DNA of 64,000 bases from Alcanivorax hongdengensis A-11-3. Its GTDB lineage: Bacteria; Pseudomonadota; Gammaproteobacteria; Pseudomonadales; Alcanivoracaceae. The position numbers and the translations under genes are program-made. Below the pieces are notes generated by a model, which was not told the origin of the DNA, did not search any database, and saw nothing but the letters and a program-made list of their open reading frames with translations. Positions 8,371 to 16,842 of this stretch are shown in pieces. The stretch is taken from positions 1 through 64,000 of the forward strand of contig NZ_AMRJ01000009.1 in assembly GCF_000300995.1 (NCBI RefSeq), written 5' to 3'. Positions within the stretch are counted from its first letter, which is position 1. Each line of letters opens with the position of its first letter.

Positions 8371-8982
8371 CTAGCGGTCGTTCAGGAAAAAATCCACGCA
8401 GGCGGTGATGTGTTCGTCGATGGCTTGTGGGCCGGGCATTTGCTCCGGCGTGAGCAGGGCACAGATGTGAAAGTCGCCTTTGACCATGCCCAGAAACTGC
8501 CGGGCGGTGTAAGGCGTGATGGCCCGGTGGGGCAGCTTGCCCGCCGCTTTCAACGACAACAGAAAGTCATCCAGCTGTTCCACCAGCAATTGCGGGCCGT
8601 TGCGGTAGATGGCCTCGCCCAGACCGGGAAAGGTCAGCCCTTCGGCAATCAGTAGCCGATACAGTCCCAGGTTCACCGGTGAGATCAGGGAATCCACAAA
8701 GGTGCGCCCCAGCAGCGTCAGCCCCTCCCGGGCGTCCAGCTGTTCCACGTCCAGCGCCTGTATCTGCGTCACCATGTTGCGCGAGTGGGCGGTAATCACC
8801 GCACTGAACAAACCGGCCTTGTCGCCGAAATATTCGTAAAGGCTGCGCCGAGAGCCGCCGGCCCGGGCAATGATCATGTCCAGGGTAGTGCGGGCATAGC
8901 CCTGCTCCAGAAAAATCTCCTTGGCTGCATCAAGCAGGGCCTGATAGCGCTTGCGACCGCGCTCGGTCAGCGGTTGGGTCAT
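8371..8982 (-). CDS. TetR/AcrR family transcriptional regulator
   Basis: A 203-residue protein with an N-terminal TetR helix-turn-helix: RKRYQALLDAAKEIFLEQGYARTTLDMIIARAGGSRRSLYEYFGDKAGLFSAV. The C-terminal ligand domain resembles the AefR-like subgroup (LIAEGLTFPGLGEAIYRNGPQ). The target is unknown. It lies between the phosphopantetheinyl transferase gene upstream and endA downstream on the same strand, with a dyad at 9037-9064 that could be its own operator. It is not obviously PsrA, although a PsrA-like site exists at 2019. Confidence 0.9.
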   Translation of the reverse strand: MTQPLTERGRKRYQALLDAAKEIFLEQGYARTTLDMIIARAGGSRRSLYEYFGDKAGLFSAVITAHSRNMVTQIQALDVEQLDAREGLTLLGRTFVDSLISPVNLGLYRLLIAEGLTFPGLGEAIYRNGPQLLVEQLDDFLLSLKAAGKLPHRAITPYTARQFLGMVKGDFHICALLTPEQMPGPQAIDEHITACVDFFLNDR

Positions 8983-9036
8983 GGGGGCATCCTGTGGCGG
9001 TCATCAGATGGTAGGACCCCCGGCGGCGGGTCGCAA

Positions 9037-9064
9037 TGATACATCCGGGCGATTGCGTGTATCA
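9037..9064. promoter_or_regulatory. Dyad upstream of tetR-type gene, candidate operator
   Basis: Arms TGATACA (9037-9043) and TGTATCA (9058-9064), 14 bp apart. A second inverted pair, CGCAAT (9032-9037) and ATTGCG (9052-9057), is interleaved. The dyad lies 55 bp from the regulator's start and overlaps the stop codon of the upstream gene. Confidence 0.35.
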
Positions 9065-9772
9065 GGGGTGTGGCAGGGCGATCCAGCTGAGTACGCCCTG
9101 CTGGCGCTCACGCCAGCGGAAGGGCAGAGTCATGCCTTTTTTCCAGTCCGCAGACAGGGTTTTCAGCAGCGTCAGGCTGCGGGCGTCCCGGCGCTCGGCA
9201 TCCTGGAAATAGAAGCGCTTGCCGGTGAGCGGGTAGAGCGCCTTGAACAGGCTCTCCTTGGCGGAAAAAATCAGCGTGATGCGATTGGCTCGTTGTATTG
9301 GCGTCAGGCCGGCCAGCTGCTCCAGCTCCGCCGGGGTGAGTAACTCCCGGCGCAGGCGGTTGGCCCGCTCCACACTCAGCCATTGTTCGGTGTCCAGGCC
9401 CACGGCATGCCAATACCGGTTGTCTGCGACCATGACCTCGGCAATGCCATGGCTGTGGGTGATGCTGCCCAGTGTACCTTCCGGCCAGACCGGGGCGCGG
9501 CTGCGACTCATTTCCGGAACGGCATCCACTCCCAGGCTGCGCAGGCCTTCGCGGGCGCACCAGCGACCGGCCAGATATTCACAGCGACGCTTGGCGACGG
9601 CGCCGGCCAGTGACGCGGGCAGGGTAATGCCGGCGCGGGTAAAACTGTCGTCCAGCAACCTTTCCGGTTGATAGCGGCAACTGATGCGTAGCAGACCCTG
9701 TGCCATTTCTTCGCGATGGAGGTTAGACAGGCTGGCAGGGCGTTGGGCGTCGGGCATGATCTCTGTGGGCAA
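9062..9772 (-). CDS. 4'-phosphopantetheinyl transferase, EntD/Sfp-like
   Basis: A 236-residue enzyme that would transfer the phosphopantetheine arm of CoA to carrier-protein serines. Diagnostic motifs are YLAGRWCAREGLRSLG, PVWPEGTLGSITHSHG, AVGLDTEQW (the Mg-binding acidic residues) and IFSAKESLFKALYP. Length and motif order fit the EntD-like class usually dedicated to siderophore or polyketide/NRPS carrier proteins. No such synthase lies in this window, so its substrate is elsewhere in the genome. The start is taken at 9772. In-frame Met codons five and about twenty residues later are alternatives. Confidence 0.9.
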   Translation of the reverse strand: MPTEIMPDAQRPASLSNLHREEMAQGLLRISCRYQPERLLDDSFTRAGITLPASLAGAVAKRRCEYLAGRWCAREGLRSLGVDAVPEMSRSRAPVWPEGTLGSITHSHGIAEVMVADNRYWHAVGLDTEQWLSVERANRLRRELLTPAELEQLAGLTPIQRANRITLIFSAKESLFKALYPLTGKRFYFQDAERRDARSLTLLKTLSADWKKGMTLPFRWRERQQGVLSWIALPHP

Positions 9773-9892
9773 GCTCGTTATAAGCGAGACTATAGCAGAG
9801 TCGTGACGCGGCGGTGAAAGTGCGTTGTCCGCGAGGGGCGGTTACACTCAACCCGCCGTTCGGTTCGCACAGGCTCATCAAAGGGAGACATC

Positions 9893-10810
9893 ATGGCAGG
9901 CACCAGCTTACTGGCACTGATCGACGACATTTCCACCATTCTGGATGACATCTCGGTGATGTCCAAGGTGGCCGCCAAGAAAACCACCGGTGTCTTGGGC
10001 GATGACCTGGCCCTCAATGCCGAGCAGGTTACCGGTGTCCGTGCCGATCGCGAGTTGCCGGTGGTGTGGGCGGTGGCCAAGGGCTCGCTGCGCAACAAGG
10101 TGATTCTGGTGCCGGCGGCACTGTTGATCAGCGCCTTTATCCCCATGCTGATTACACCGCTGCTGATGCTGGGCGGCGCCTACCTCTGTTACGAAGGCTT
10201 TGAAAAAGTGGTGCACAAGTTCTTTCACGATGAGGCAGAACAGGAAAACCATCGTGAAGCGCTCAAGGCCATCCGTGGTGAAGGCGGGGATCTGGTGGCG
10301 CTGGAAAAACGCAAGATCAAGGGCGCCATCCGCACCGATTTTATCCTCTCGGCAGAAATCATCGTGATTGCCCTGGGTACCGTGAAAGAGGCGGCCTTCA
10401 GTGTGCAGGTCGGGGTGCTGTCACTGGTGGCCGTGCTGATTACCCTCGGCGTGTATGCGCTGGTGGCGGGTATCGTCAAACTGGATGATGCCGGCCTTTA
10501 TCTGCTGCGCGAATCCGTGCAGCGGGATGATCCGGGTTGGCGGCGCACCCTGGGGCGCGGCATTCTGCGGTTTGCTCCCTGGCTGATGAAGACCCTGTCA
10601 GTAGTGGGGACGGCGGCCATGTTCCTGGTTGGCGGCGGTATCCTGATTCACGGCATTCCCGGCTCCCACGACGTGATCCATCACTGGCAGACCCTGAGCG
10701 GCCCGGTGGGTGTTGCGGTGCCGGCACTCACCAGCCTGATCGGTGGGCTGCTGGCCGGCGCGGTGGTGCTGTCGGTGGTGGCCGGCGTATCCCGCTTGCG
10801 GGGGCACTGA
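9893..10810 (+). CDS. DUF808 (YedI-like) inner membrane protein
   Basis: A 305-residue protein with the family start MAGTSLLALIDDISTILDDI and KKTTGVLGDDLALNAEQV. Several membrane spans follow: about residues 78-100 (VILVPAALLISAFIPMLITP), 155-205, 228-250 and 275-300. DUF808/YedI proteins are conserved multi-pass inner-membrane proteins of unknown function. The ATG has AAGGGAGA in front. It stands alone and is divergent from the transferase gene. Confidence 0.9.
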   Translation: MAGTSLLALIDDISTILDDISVMSKVAAKKTTGVLGDDLALNAEQVTGVRADRELPVVWAVAKGSLRNKVILVPAALLISAFIPMLITPLLMLGGAYLCYEGFEKVVHKFFHDEAEQENHREALKAIRGEGGDLVALEKRKIKGAIRTDFILSAEIIVIALGTVKEAAFSVQVGVLSLVAVLITLGVYALVAGIVKLDDAGLYLLRESVQRDDPGWRRTLGRGILRFAPWLMKTLSVVGTAAMFLVGGGILIHGIPGSHDVIHHWQTLSGPVGVAVPALTSLIGGLLAGAVVLSVVAGVSRLRGH

Positions 10811-11009
10811 CGCGCCTTTTTCCGGGCCGTTCATGGGGCTGTACGCCTTGACATCAATCTAATGGCGGCGTACCTCATTAAGAGTGGCGTTGATAGGTGA
10901 TTGAGACAGGGTGGGCATGGTGTCGCACCGTTTCTGCCTTAGGTGCCGCTATCGGGATGTGCCCTTTTGCCGTGCATCCTTCCCTTTCCCATGACAGCAA
11001 GGACTCATC

Positions 11010-13295
11010 ATGGCTGATCGACGCAAGGTGCCCGGAGTCAAGGAATACGGGGGGCCGGCCGGTGGTTGGGGCGCACTGAAAGCAACGGCAGAAGCCGTCC
11101 ACGAGCAGATGCAGGCCACCCAGGTGCCTGGCACCCTGTTGCGCACCAACCAGCCCGGTGGCTTTGATTGTCCGGGTTGCGCCTGGCCGGACAAGGAACA
11201 CAAATCCACGTTCCAGTTCTGCGAGAACGGCGCCAAGGCGGTAACCTGGGAAGCCACCAAAAAACGTGTCACGCCGGCGTTCTTTGCCGAGCATACGGTC
11301 ACTGAATTACTGGCATGGCACGATCACGATCTGGAAGATCAGGGGCGCCTGACTCAGCCCATGGTGTATAATCGTGCTACCGATAAATACGAGCCGATTG
11401 AATGGCAGGATGCTTTCGATCGCATTGGTGAAACCCTGCGCACGCTGGCGCCGAACCAGGTGGAGTTCTATACCTCCGGACGAGCTTCCAACGAAGCGGC
11501 TTACCTTTACCAGTTGTTTGCCCGAGAGCTGGGCACCAATAATTTTCCCGATTGCTCAAACATGTGTCACGAGCCCACCAGTGTCGGTTTGCCCCGGTCC
11601 ATCGGCATTGGCAAGGGTACCGTGTCCCTGGAAGATTTTGATCATTGCGAGCTGGTGCTTTCCATTGGCCATAACCCGGGCACTAATCACCCGCGCATGA
11701 TGGGCACACTCCATGAAGTGTCCCGGCGCAAGGTGCCGATCATGGTATTCAATCCGCTCAAGGAGCGTTCCCTGGAGCGTTTTGCCGACCCGCAGAACAT
11801 GATCGAGATGGCTACCTTCCGGTCCACACCGATTGCGTCGTCCTATTTTCAGGTACGCGCCGGTGGTGATGCGGCGGCCCTCAAGGGCATCATGAAAGGG
11901 GTGTTGCAACTGGAGGCGGAAGGGGGCGGTGTGCTTGACCGTGAGTTCATCGATAACCATACCCATGGATACGATGCGCTGGCCGCGGATATTCATGCCA
12001 CCGGGTGGCCGGACATTGAGCGAGAAAGCGGCCTCAAGCGTCAGGACCTGGAAATGGTGGCGGCGGCCTATGCCCGCTCAAAGGCCACCATCATCTGTTA
12101 CGGCATGGGCATCACCCAGCATAACAAGGGCACCTCCAACGTACGTCTGATCTGCGATTTGTTGCTGCTGCGCGGCAATATCGGCAAACCGGGTGCCGGC
12201 ATCTGTCCATTGCGTGGGCATTCCAATGTACAGGGCAACCGCACCGTGGGGATCACGGAAAAACCAACGCCGGCGTTTCTGAAAAACCTGCAGGATACTT
12301 TCGGGTTTACCCCGCCAGCGGAGCACGGGCATGATGCGGTCAAGACAATGCAGGCCATGCTGGAGGGTTCCGCCCGCGCCCTGTTGTGTCTGGGCGGCAA
12401 TTTCGCCGTGGCCATGCCGGATTCCGAGCGTAGCTACCCGGCCATGAAAAAGTTGGACCTGAGTGTGCAGGTGGCCACCAAGCTCAATCGTTCTCACCTG
12501 CTGGTGGCGAAGAACAGTTTCCTGTTCCCCTGCCTGGGGCGTACCGAACTGGATATGCAGGAGAGCGGCCCACAGTCGGTCACCGTGGAAGACTCCATGT
12601 CCATGGTTCACGCGTCGGCAGGCAAGTTACCCCCGGCATCGTCGTGGCTGAAATCCGAGCCGGCCATCGTTGCCGGCATGGCGCAGTCCACCTTGCCTGA
12701 CAGCAAGGTGGACTGGTCGGCACTGGTGGCCGACTACGACGGCATTCGTGATCTGATCGAAAAAACCATTCCCGGTTTCGAGCGTTATAACGAGCGTATT
12801 CGGGTGCCGGGTGGCTTTCGTATGCCGTTACCGGCAACGGAGCGAGTCTGGAATACCGCGTCGGGTAAAGCCGAATTTTTCGTTTTTGACGGTCTGCAGG
12901 AAAACCGCGACGTACCCGGTGAAGACATACTGAGATTGATCACCGTGCGCAGCCATGATCAGTACAACACCACCATTTATGGCATGGATGATCGTTATCG
13001 CGGTGTATTCGGTCGCCGGGACGTGCTCTTCATGAATGCCGAGGACATGGCGGAGAGGGGGCTGGTTCACGGCGATAAAGTCGATATAGAAACCGCGCTG
13101 GATGGTTCAACGTTACGTTATGACAATCTGACGGCAATCGAATACAGCGTCGCCAGGGGCACGGTAGCCGCCTACTACCCGGAAGCCAACCGGTTGGTGC
13201 CACTGGATTACAACGATAAGGAAAGCGGCACGCCATCCTACAAGTCGGTGCCGGTGCGCATTATCAAGTCGGTCAGTGAGGCGCCGCCCGCCTAA
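11010..13295 (+). CDS. Molybdopterin-dependent oxidoreductase, FdhF/YdeP family
   Basis: A 761-residue homologue of formate dehydrogenase H alpha subunits of the YdeP subgroup. The N-terminus has PGGFDCPGCAWPDKEHKSTFQFCENGAKAVTWE, then a central SNMCHEPTSVGLPRSIGIGKG loop that carries the expected Mo-ligand Cys region. LRGHSNVQGNRTVGI and the C-terminal ITVRSHDQYNTTIYGMDDRYRG belong to the bis-MGD cofactor domains. YdeP relatives are linked to acid tolerance in enterobacteria, but the substrate is unknown. Only a few of the [4Fe-4S] cysteines of true formate dehydrogenases are present. The ATG has AGCAAGGA upstream. It is followed by a YrhK-like gene and convergent fdhD, whose product matures such enzymes. 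Confidence 0.92.
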   Translation: MADRRKVPGVKEYGGPAGGWGALKATAEAVHEQMQATQVPGTLLRTNQPGGFDCPGCAWPDKEHKSTFQFCENGAKAVTWEATKKRVTPAFFAEHTVTELLAWHDHDLEDQGRLTQPMVYNRATDKYEPIEWQDAFDRIGETLRTLAPNQVEFYTSGRASNEAAYLYQLFARELGTNNFPDCSNMCHEPTSVGLPRSIGIGKGTVSLEDFDHCELVLSIGHNPGTNHPRMMGTLHEVSRRKVPIMVFNPLKERSLERFADPQNMIEMATFRSTPIASSYFQVRAGGDAAALKGIMKGVLQLEAEGGGVLDREFIDNHTHGYDALAADIHATGWPDIERESGLKRQDLEMVAAAYARSKATIICYGMGITQHNKGTSNVRLICDLLLLRGNIGKPGAGICPLRGHSNVQGNRTVGITEKPTPAFLKNLQDTFGFTPPAEHGHDAVKTMQAMLEGSARALLCLGGNFAVAMPDSERSYPAMKKLDLSVQVATKLNRSHLLVAKNSFLFPCLGRTELDMQESGPQSVTVEDSMSMVHASAGKLPPASSWLKSEPAIVAGMAQSTLPDSKVDWSALVADYDGIRDLIEKTIPGFERYNERIRVPGGFRMPLPATERVWNTASGKAEFFVFDGLQENRDVPGEDILRLITVRSHDQYNTTIYGMDDRYRGVFGRRDVLFMNAEDMAERGLVHGDKVDIETALDGSTLRYDNLTAIEYSVARGTVAAYYPEANRLVPLDYNDKESGTPSYKSVPVRIIKSVSEAPPA

Positions 13296-13312
13296 GCTTG
13301 CAGGGAGGACAT

Positions 13313-13624
13313 ATGCGGCGTGTTGTACAGGAAGAGGATAACGGGGTCACAGCGCAAGTGATCCGTATTGGTCACGAGGAACTGGTCATCCGGCAACGTT
13401 ACGAGGTGATCAGTATCCTCAATGACATCCTGATCGGTATCTGGTTTGTGGTCGGCACCGTCTTCATGTTTTACGAATCCCTGGTTTATGCGGGAACCTG
13501 GCTGTTTCTGATTGGCAGCATTGAAATGTTGATTCGCCCGGTGATTCGCTTGTCCCGTCGGGTGCACCTGAAACGCTTTCACCCGAACTCCCCGGACATC
13601 TGGAGTAGTCCGCGCGATTACTGA
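13313..13624 (+). CDS. YrhK-like small membrane protein
   Basis: A 103-residue protein: a charged N-terminal third (about residues 1-35, including HEELVIRQRYEVISILNDI), two closely spaced membrane helices (about 36-58 and 62-80) and a basic tail rich in Arg and His. This layout fits the YrhK domain. The ATG at 13313 has an excellent Shine-Dalgarno AGGGAGGA at 13302-13309, 17 bp after the oxidoreductase stop, so the two genes form an operon. It may anchor or accompany the oxidoreductase at the membrane, which is inference from position. Its stop overlaps the convergent fdhD stop by 7 bp. Confidence 0.75.
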   Translation: MRRVVQEEDNGVTAQVIRIGHEELVIRQRYEVISILNDILIGIWFVVGTVFMFYESLVYAGTWLFLIGSIEMLIRPVIRLSRRVHLKRFHPNSPDIWSSPRDY

Positions 13625-14442
13625 GCTGGGCTGTACAGCCGTGGCGCGCTGTGCTGCGTAACATGGATCAGGTTGAGGCCGTAGCGCCTTGCCCAGCGGA
13701 CCGCCAGGGCCGTGGGCGCTGATAGTGTCGCCAATGTGCCGATATGGCAGCGCACCGCTTTCTGAATCAGTTCCAGGCTGCAGCGGCTGGTGATGACCAC
13801 CATACCATCCCGGGGGGTGATGTTGGCGCGGCTGATGGCGCCAATCAGTTTGTCCAGGGCATTGTGTCGGCCAATATCCTCCCGGCAGAAACGGATCCGC
13901 GCATTGCTGTCCAGATACAGGGCCGCATGCACGGCACCGCTTTTTTGTGCGGCTTGCTGGCTGGCGTGAATGCGTTGTCGCAGTTCCTGGAAATGCCCTG
14001 CCTCGGGCAAGGGGGCCGGAGCCAGTGGCTCAAGATCCGGCAGGGCCTGCTCCAGCGCTTCCACGCCACACAGGCCGCAGCCGCTGGTGCCAGCCAGTTG
14101 CCGGCGCTGTTCCTTGAGGAGGGCAAAGGAGCGGCTGGCGATTTCTACCTGGGCGTGGTGGGCCTCGCCACTACGATGCAACTGAATGTCATAAATGTCC
14201 TGGGGGCGAGAAACAATCCGGTTGCTGAGGCTGAAGCCGGTAACGAAATCCTCGATATGGCCCGGCGAAATCATCATGACCGCCTGGCTGATACCGTTGT
14301 AGCTGATGGCCAGGGCAGTCTCGTCCGCCAATGCCGCCTGGCCATCGGCTGCGCCACCGAGTTCGCGATAATCAAAACGATTCGGTGATGCCAGCGGTGA
14401 GTCCGTATCCAGCCTGTTGTCCTTTGCCTCGGGTGTGTTCAC
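13618..14442 (-). CDS. fdhD: FdhD, sulfur carrier for molybdoenzyme maturation
   Basis: A 274-residue protein. FdhD carries sulfur from a cysteine desulfurase to the bis-MGD cofactor of formate dehydrogenases. Hallmarks are GTSGCGLCGVEAL, with the two active Cys spaced C-x2-C, then FCREDIGRHNALDKLIG and GMVVITSRCSLELIQKA. The start is assigned to GTG at 14442 because GGAGGGA lies 4-8 bp upstream. A longer TTG-initiated reading at 14481 lacks such a site. It is convergent with, and touches, the oxidoreductase operon, suggesting a dedicated maturation factor. Confidence 0.93.
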   Translation of the reverse strand: MNTPEAKDNRLDTDSPLASPNRFDYRELGGAADGQAALADETALAISYNGISQAVMMISPGHIEDFVTGFSLSNRIVSRPQDIYDIQLHRSGEAHHAQVEIASRSFALLKEQRRQLAGTSGCGLCGVEALEQALPDLEPLAPAPLPEAGHFQELRQRIHASQQAAQKSGAVHAALYLDSNARIRFCREDIGRHNALDKLIGAISRANITPRDGMVVITSRCSLELIQKAVRCHIGTLATLSAPTALAVRWARRYGLNLIHVTQHSAPRLYSPAQ

Positions 14443-14496
14443 ATCATCCCTCCGATAGGGTGTTATCCATATCAAGTGCAACGGTGACCGGGTTGA

Positions 14497-15648
14497 TCAG
14501 GAAATGTTGTTGACCCGCTGAACATCACGAAACAGTTGATCCATTTCTCCCTGATAGTAACGCTCCACCTTGGGGTTCATCACCTTTTTCCATAGCGGTG
14601 GCACCATCGCCAGTAGCATCATGGCCGTGTAACCGGCGGGTAGCTGCGGGCTTTCATCGTAGTGACGCAGTACCTGGTAACGACGTTTGGCATAGGCGTG
14701 GTGGTCACTGTGGCGTTGCAGCTGAAACAGGATCAGGTTGGTCAGCAGATAGTTGGAGTTCCAGCTATGGGCCGGGGTGACGCGCTCATAGCGGCCGTTG
14801 TCCAGCTGACGCCGGTGCAGGCCATAGTGTTCGATGTAATTGACGATCTCCAGTGCCAGGGCGGCAAAGAGGCTCTGGCCGACAAAGAACAGCACACCCT
14901 GCCAACCCCACAGCAGACCGAACGTCAGTGCGAACAGGGCCGAGATGCCGTACCACCAGATCAATTCGTTGTGGATGCTGACGGCTTTCTTGCCCTTGCG
15001 CGACAGGTAGGCGGCTTCCAGCTTCCAGGCATTTAGGAAATTGCGGCAGAATGCCTTGGGCAGAAAGTCATAGAGATCCTGGTTGTACTGGCTTGAGGAA
15101 GCGTCTTCCGGGGTAGACACATGGATATGATGGCCGCGAATGTGTTCCACCTTGAAGCCCGCATAGGTCACGGATGCCAGTAGCAGGCCACCGGTCCAGT
15201 TTTCGACTTTGGGATCCTTGTGAATCAACTCATGGCCAAGATTGATAGCGATGACACCTCCCAGCATACCGATGGAAATGATCCAGCCCAGGCTGCCGTA
15301 CCAGGCATAGGGTGTGTGGGTAAAGACGTAGCCGGCATAGAACAGCAGGCCGATCCAGGCCGTGGCCATGGCCAGCGGGATCAATCGGTAGCTCTTGTCT
15401 TCGGACAGTCCCGGCACCTGTTCTTTTTCATCCGGATTTACCGGGTCCTTGCCGATCAGAAAATCCAGTATCGGAATAGCCACAAAGAAAATGCCAAGAA
15501 TGGCCCAGGCCCATAGATTTTGCGAGCCACTATCGCGCCCTGCCATAGCGGAAACCGGCACCATGGGCAGTAATAGAGCCCAGCAGAAGACATAGGCCCA
15601 TTTCTTGAGCGCGAGCATGGTGTTGGTGGAAAGATGACGAAACATCAT
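14497..15648 (-). CDS. alkB: AlkB-type alkane 1-monooxygenase (non-haem di-iron)
   Basis: A 383-residue integral membrane hydroxylase that would oxidise the terminal methyl of n-alkanes using rubredoxin electrons. All histidine boxes are present: HELIHK at 139-144, EHIRGHHIHVSTPEDASS from 168, NYIEHYGLHRRQ from 270 and LQRHSDHHA at 310-318. Membrane helices lie at about 12-35, 45-65, 88-110, 117-140 and 228-268. Box 2 reads STPEDASSSQ where classical AlkB has ATP-DPAS-R, so this is a divergent member. No rubredoxin is fused or adjacent. ATG codons at 15648 and 15645 are both possible behind AGGAG. It lies 16 bp downstream of a periplasmic binding-protein-like gene with which it forms an operon. 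Confidence 0.93.
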   Translation of the reverse strand: MMFRHLSTNTMLALKKWAYVFCWALLLPMVPVSAMAGRDSGSQNLWAWAILGIFFVAIPILDFLIGKDPVNPDEKEQVPGLSEDKSYRLIPLAMATAWIGLLFYAGYVFTHTPYAWYGSLGWIISIGMLGGVIAINLGHELIHKDPKVENWTGGLLLASVTYAGFKVEHIRGHHIHVSTPEDASSSQYNQDLYDFLPKAFCRNFLNAWKLEAAYLSRKGKKAVSIHNELIWWYGISALFALTFGLLWGWQGVLFFVGQSLFAALALEIVNYIEHYGLHRRQLDNGRYERVTPAHSWNSNYLLTNLILFQLQRHSDHHAYAKRRYQVLRHYDESPQLPAGYTAMMLLAMVPPLWKKVMNPKVERYYQGEMDQLFRDVQRVNNIS

Positions 15649-15664
15649 TTGCTCCTGAGGTCCG

Positions 15665-16678
15665 TTATTCAGCTGGGTTGACGCATTCCGCGCGGGAGGG
15701 GGCGTGCTTGCATCGGACCTTGCGCAACAGGGTCATCATGTCCTTGTTGTAGACGCCCTGATGAGTCAGGTCGATGCGTGCATCCCGGAACATTTCGTCA
15801 TAGCGAAGCCGATCCGCATCGGAAATCTGGATCCACCACTTTGAGTCCACTTCACTATCGGCGTTGTCGATGATGCGCATGGCCCGGTCGAACTGACCGG
15901 CCAGATAGGTCCTTGCCTGGGCGGCAAAATCGGCTGGGAACTGATCCTTGCGGATGATCAGCTGGGCACTCAGTTGGCCCAGTACAAGATTGATGATGCC
16001 GCCATTGGGGTGCATGCCTTTGTAGAGCTCCAGGGCGGAATAGCCGAAGATGGGCGCAAAGCATGTGTCCACGGCGCCATTATTGAAACGGGTGGAGAAA
16101 TTAGTGATATCCGACATCACCGGAGACATGCCTACCCGTGAAGCCATGTTGGCTTCGGCCACGTCATATTCCAGGACGGCAATGGACTTGCCGGCCAGTT
16201 CCTCCACGGTATCGATGGTGTGGTCTTTGACAAACAGATAGGCGGCCCCCATGGGAACCAGGCCGGCGAATTCATAGGGGCCGGAAACCAGATGCTGATT
16301 GACCCTGGGATTGCCGCTGGCCAGCACGGAGATCACCATTCGCATGGCATCGTAGTCGGGAATGGCGCCAATGGAATCCATGCTGCCGGTGTAACTGACA
16401 AACTGGCGCCCGCGGATACCCGTCAGCAGTGCGCCGTCACATTGCCGGGCCTTGAGATCTTCAGCGGCAATTTTTTCATCAGTGTAAGGCTTGAGTTGCA
16501 GGTCCACGCCCCAGTTCAGGGCGGCGGCTTTCATGTCTTTCATGATGCCGAAAAAATCGCCGTTAGCACCAATAATGTCGAACACACACAGCGATCGCTG
16601 CTCCATGGCCATGGCGTTGTTGAAGGCGCAAGTGGCCAGCAGTAGTAACGCCATGGCGACTTTTTTTGCATATCGCAT
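15665..16678 (-). CDS. Putative periplasmic solute-binding protein (DUF6091/AdeT-like)
   Basis: A 337-residue precursor with a signal peptide (MRYAKKVAMALLLLATCAFNNAMA). The body reads like a type-2 periplasmic binding protein: LCVFDIIGANGDFFGIMKDMKAAALNWG, ALLTGIRGRQFVSYTGSMDSIGA, FAGLVPMGAAYLFVKDHTIDTVEELAGKSIAVLEYD. It resembles proteins annotated as putative solute-binding or AdeT-like. I recall the DUF6091 name but cannot verify it. It is the first gene of an operon with alkB and divergent from an AraC regulator, so a role in alkane or alkane-product sensing or capture is plausible. No permease gene is adjacent. Confidence 0.7.
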   Translation of the reverse strand: MRYAKKVAMALLLLATCAFNNAMAMEQRSLCVFDIIGANGDFFGIMKDMKAAALNWGVDLQLKPYTDEKIAAEDLKARQCDGALLTGIRGRQFVSYTGSMDSIGAIPDYDAMRMVISVLASGNPRVNQHLVSGPYEFAGLVPMGAAYLFVKDHTIDTVEELAGKSIAVLEYDVAEANMASRVGMSPVMSDITNFSTRFNNGAVDTCFAPIFGYSALELYKGMHPNGGIINLVLGQLSAQLIIRKDQFPADFAAQARTYLAGQFDRAMRIIDNADSEVDSKWWIQISDADRLRYDEMFRDARIDLTHQGVYNKDMMTLLRKVRCKHAPSRAECVNPAE

Positions 16679-16792
16679 TCTAATTTCCTCGCATTCTGGT
16701 CAGGGTTTCTGCCTGGCCGGTTGTTGGTGTTATTCACGGTTTGGCTACGTTTTGATGCTAGATAGACGAGCCGGGGCGAGGTAGGTTGGCAG

Positions 16793-16827
16793 TTGACAGA
16801 CAACCGTCATTTATTGACAAAACCGTG
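16793..16827. promoter_or_regulatory. 21-bp-phased direct repeats, candidate AraC-type operator
   Basis: TTGACAGACAACCGTC at 16793-16808 and TTGACAAAACCGTG at 16814-16827. The TTGACA starts are 21 bp apart, two helical turns, as is usual for AraC-family half-sites. The repeats lie 115-150 bp upstream of the binding-protein/alkB operon and just before the regulator's ATG. Confidence 0.5.
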
Positions 16828-16842
16828 TCGCAGGAAACTTGG

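Noticed and set aside
10811..11009. Anr/FNR-like TTGAC..ATCAA box before the molybdoenzyme gene
   Set aside because: The half-sites do not form the TTGAT-N4-ATCAA palindrome at correct spacing.
16786..16842. TTG-initiated longer form of the AraC regulator
   Set aside because: The added codons are the direct-repeat operator, and the ATG at 16843 has a fitting CAGGAA site.
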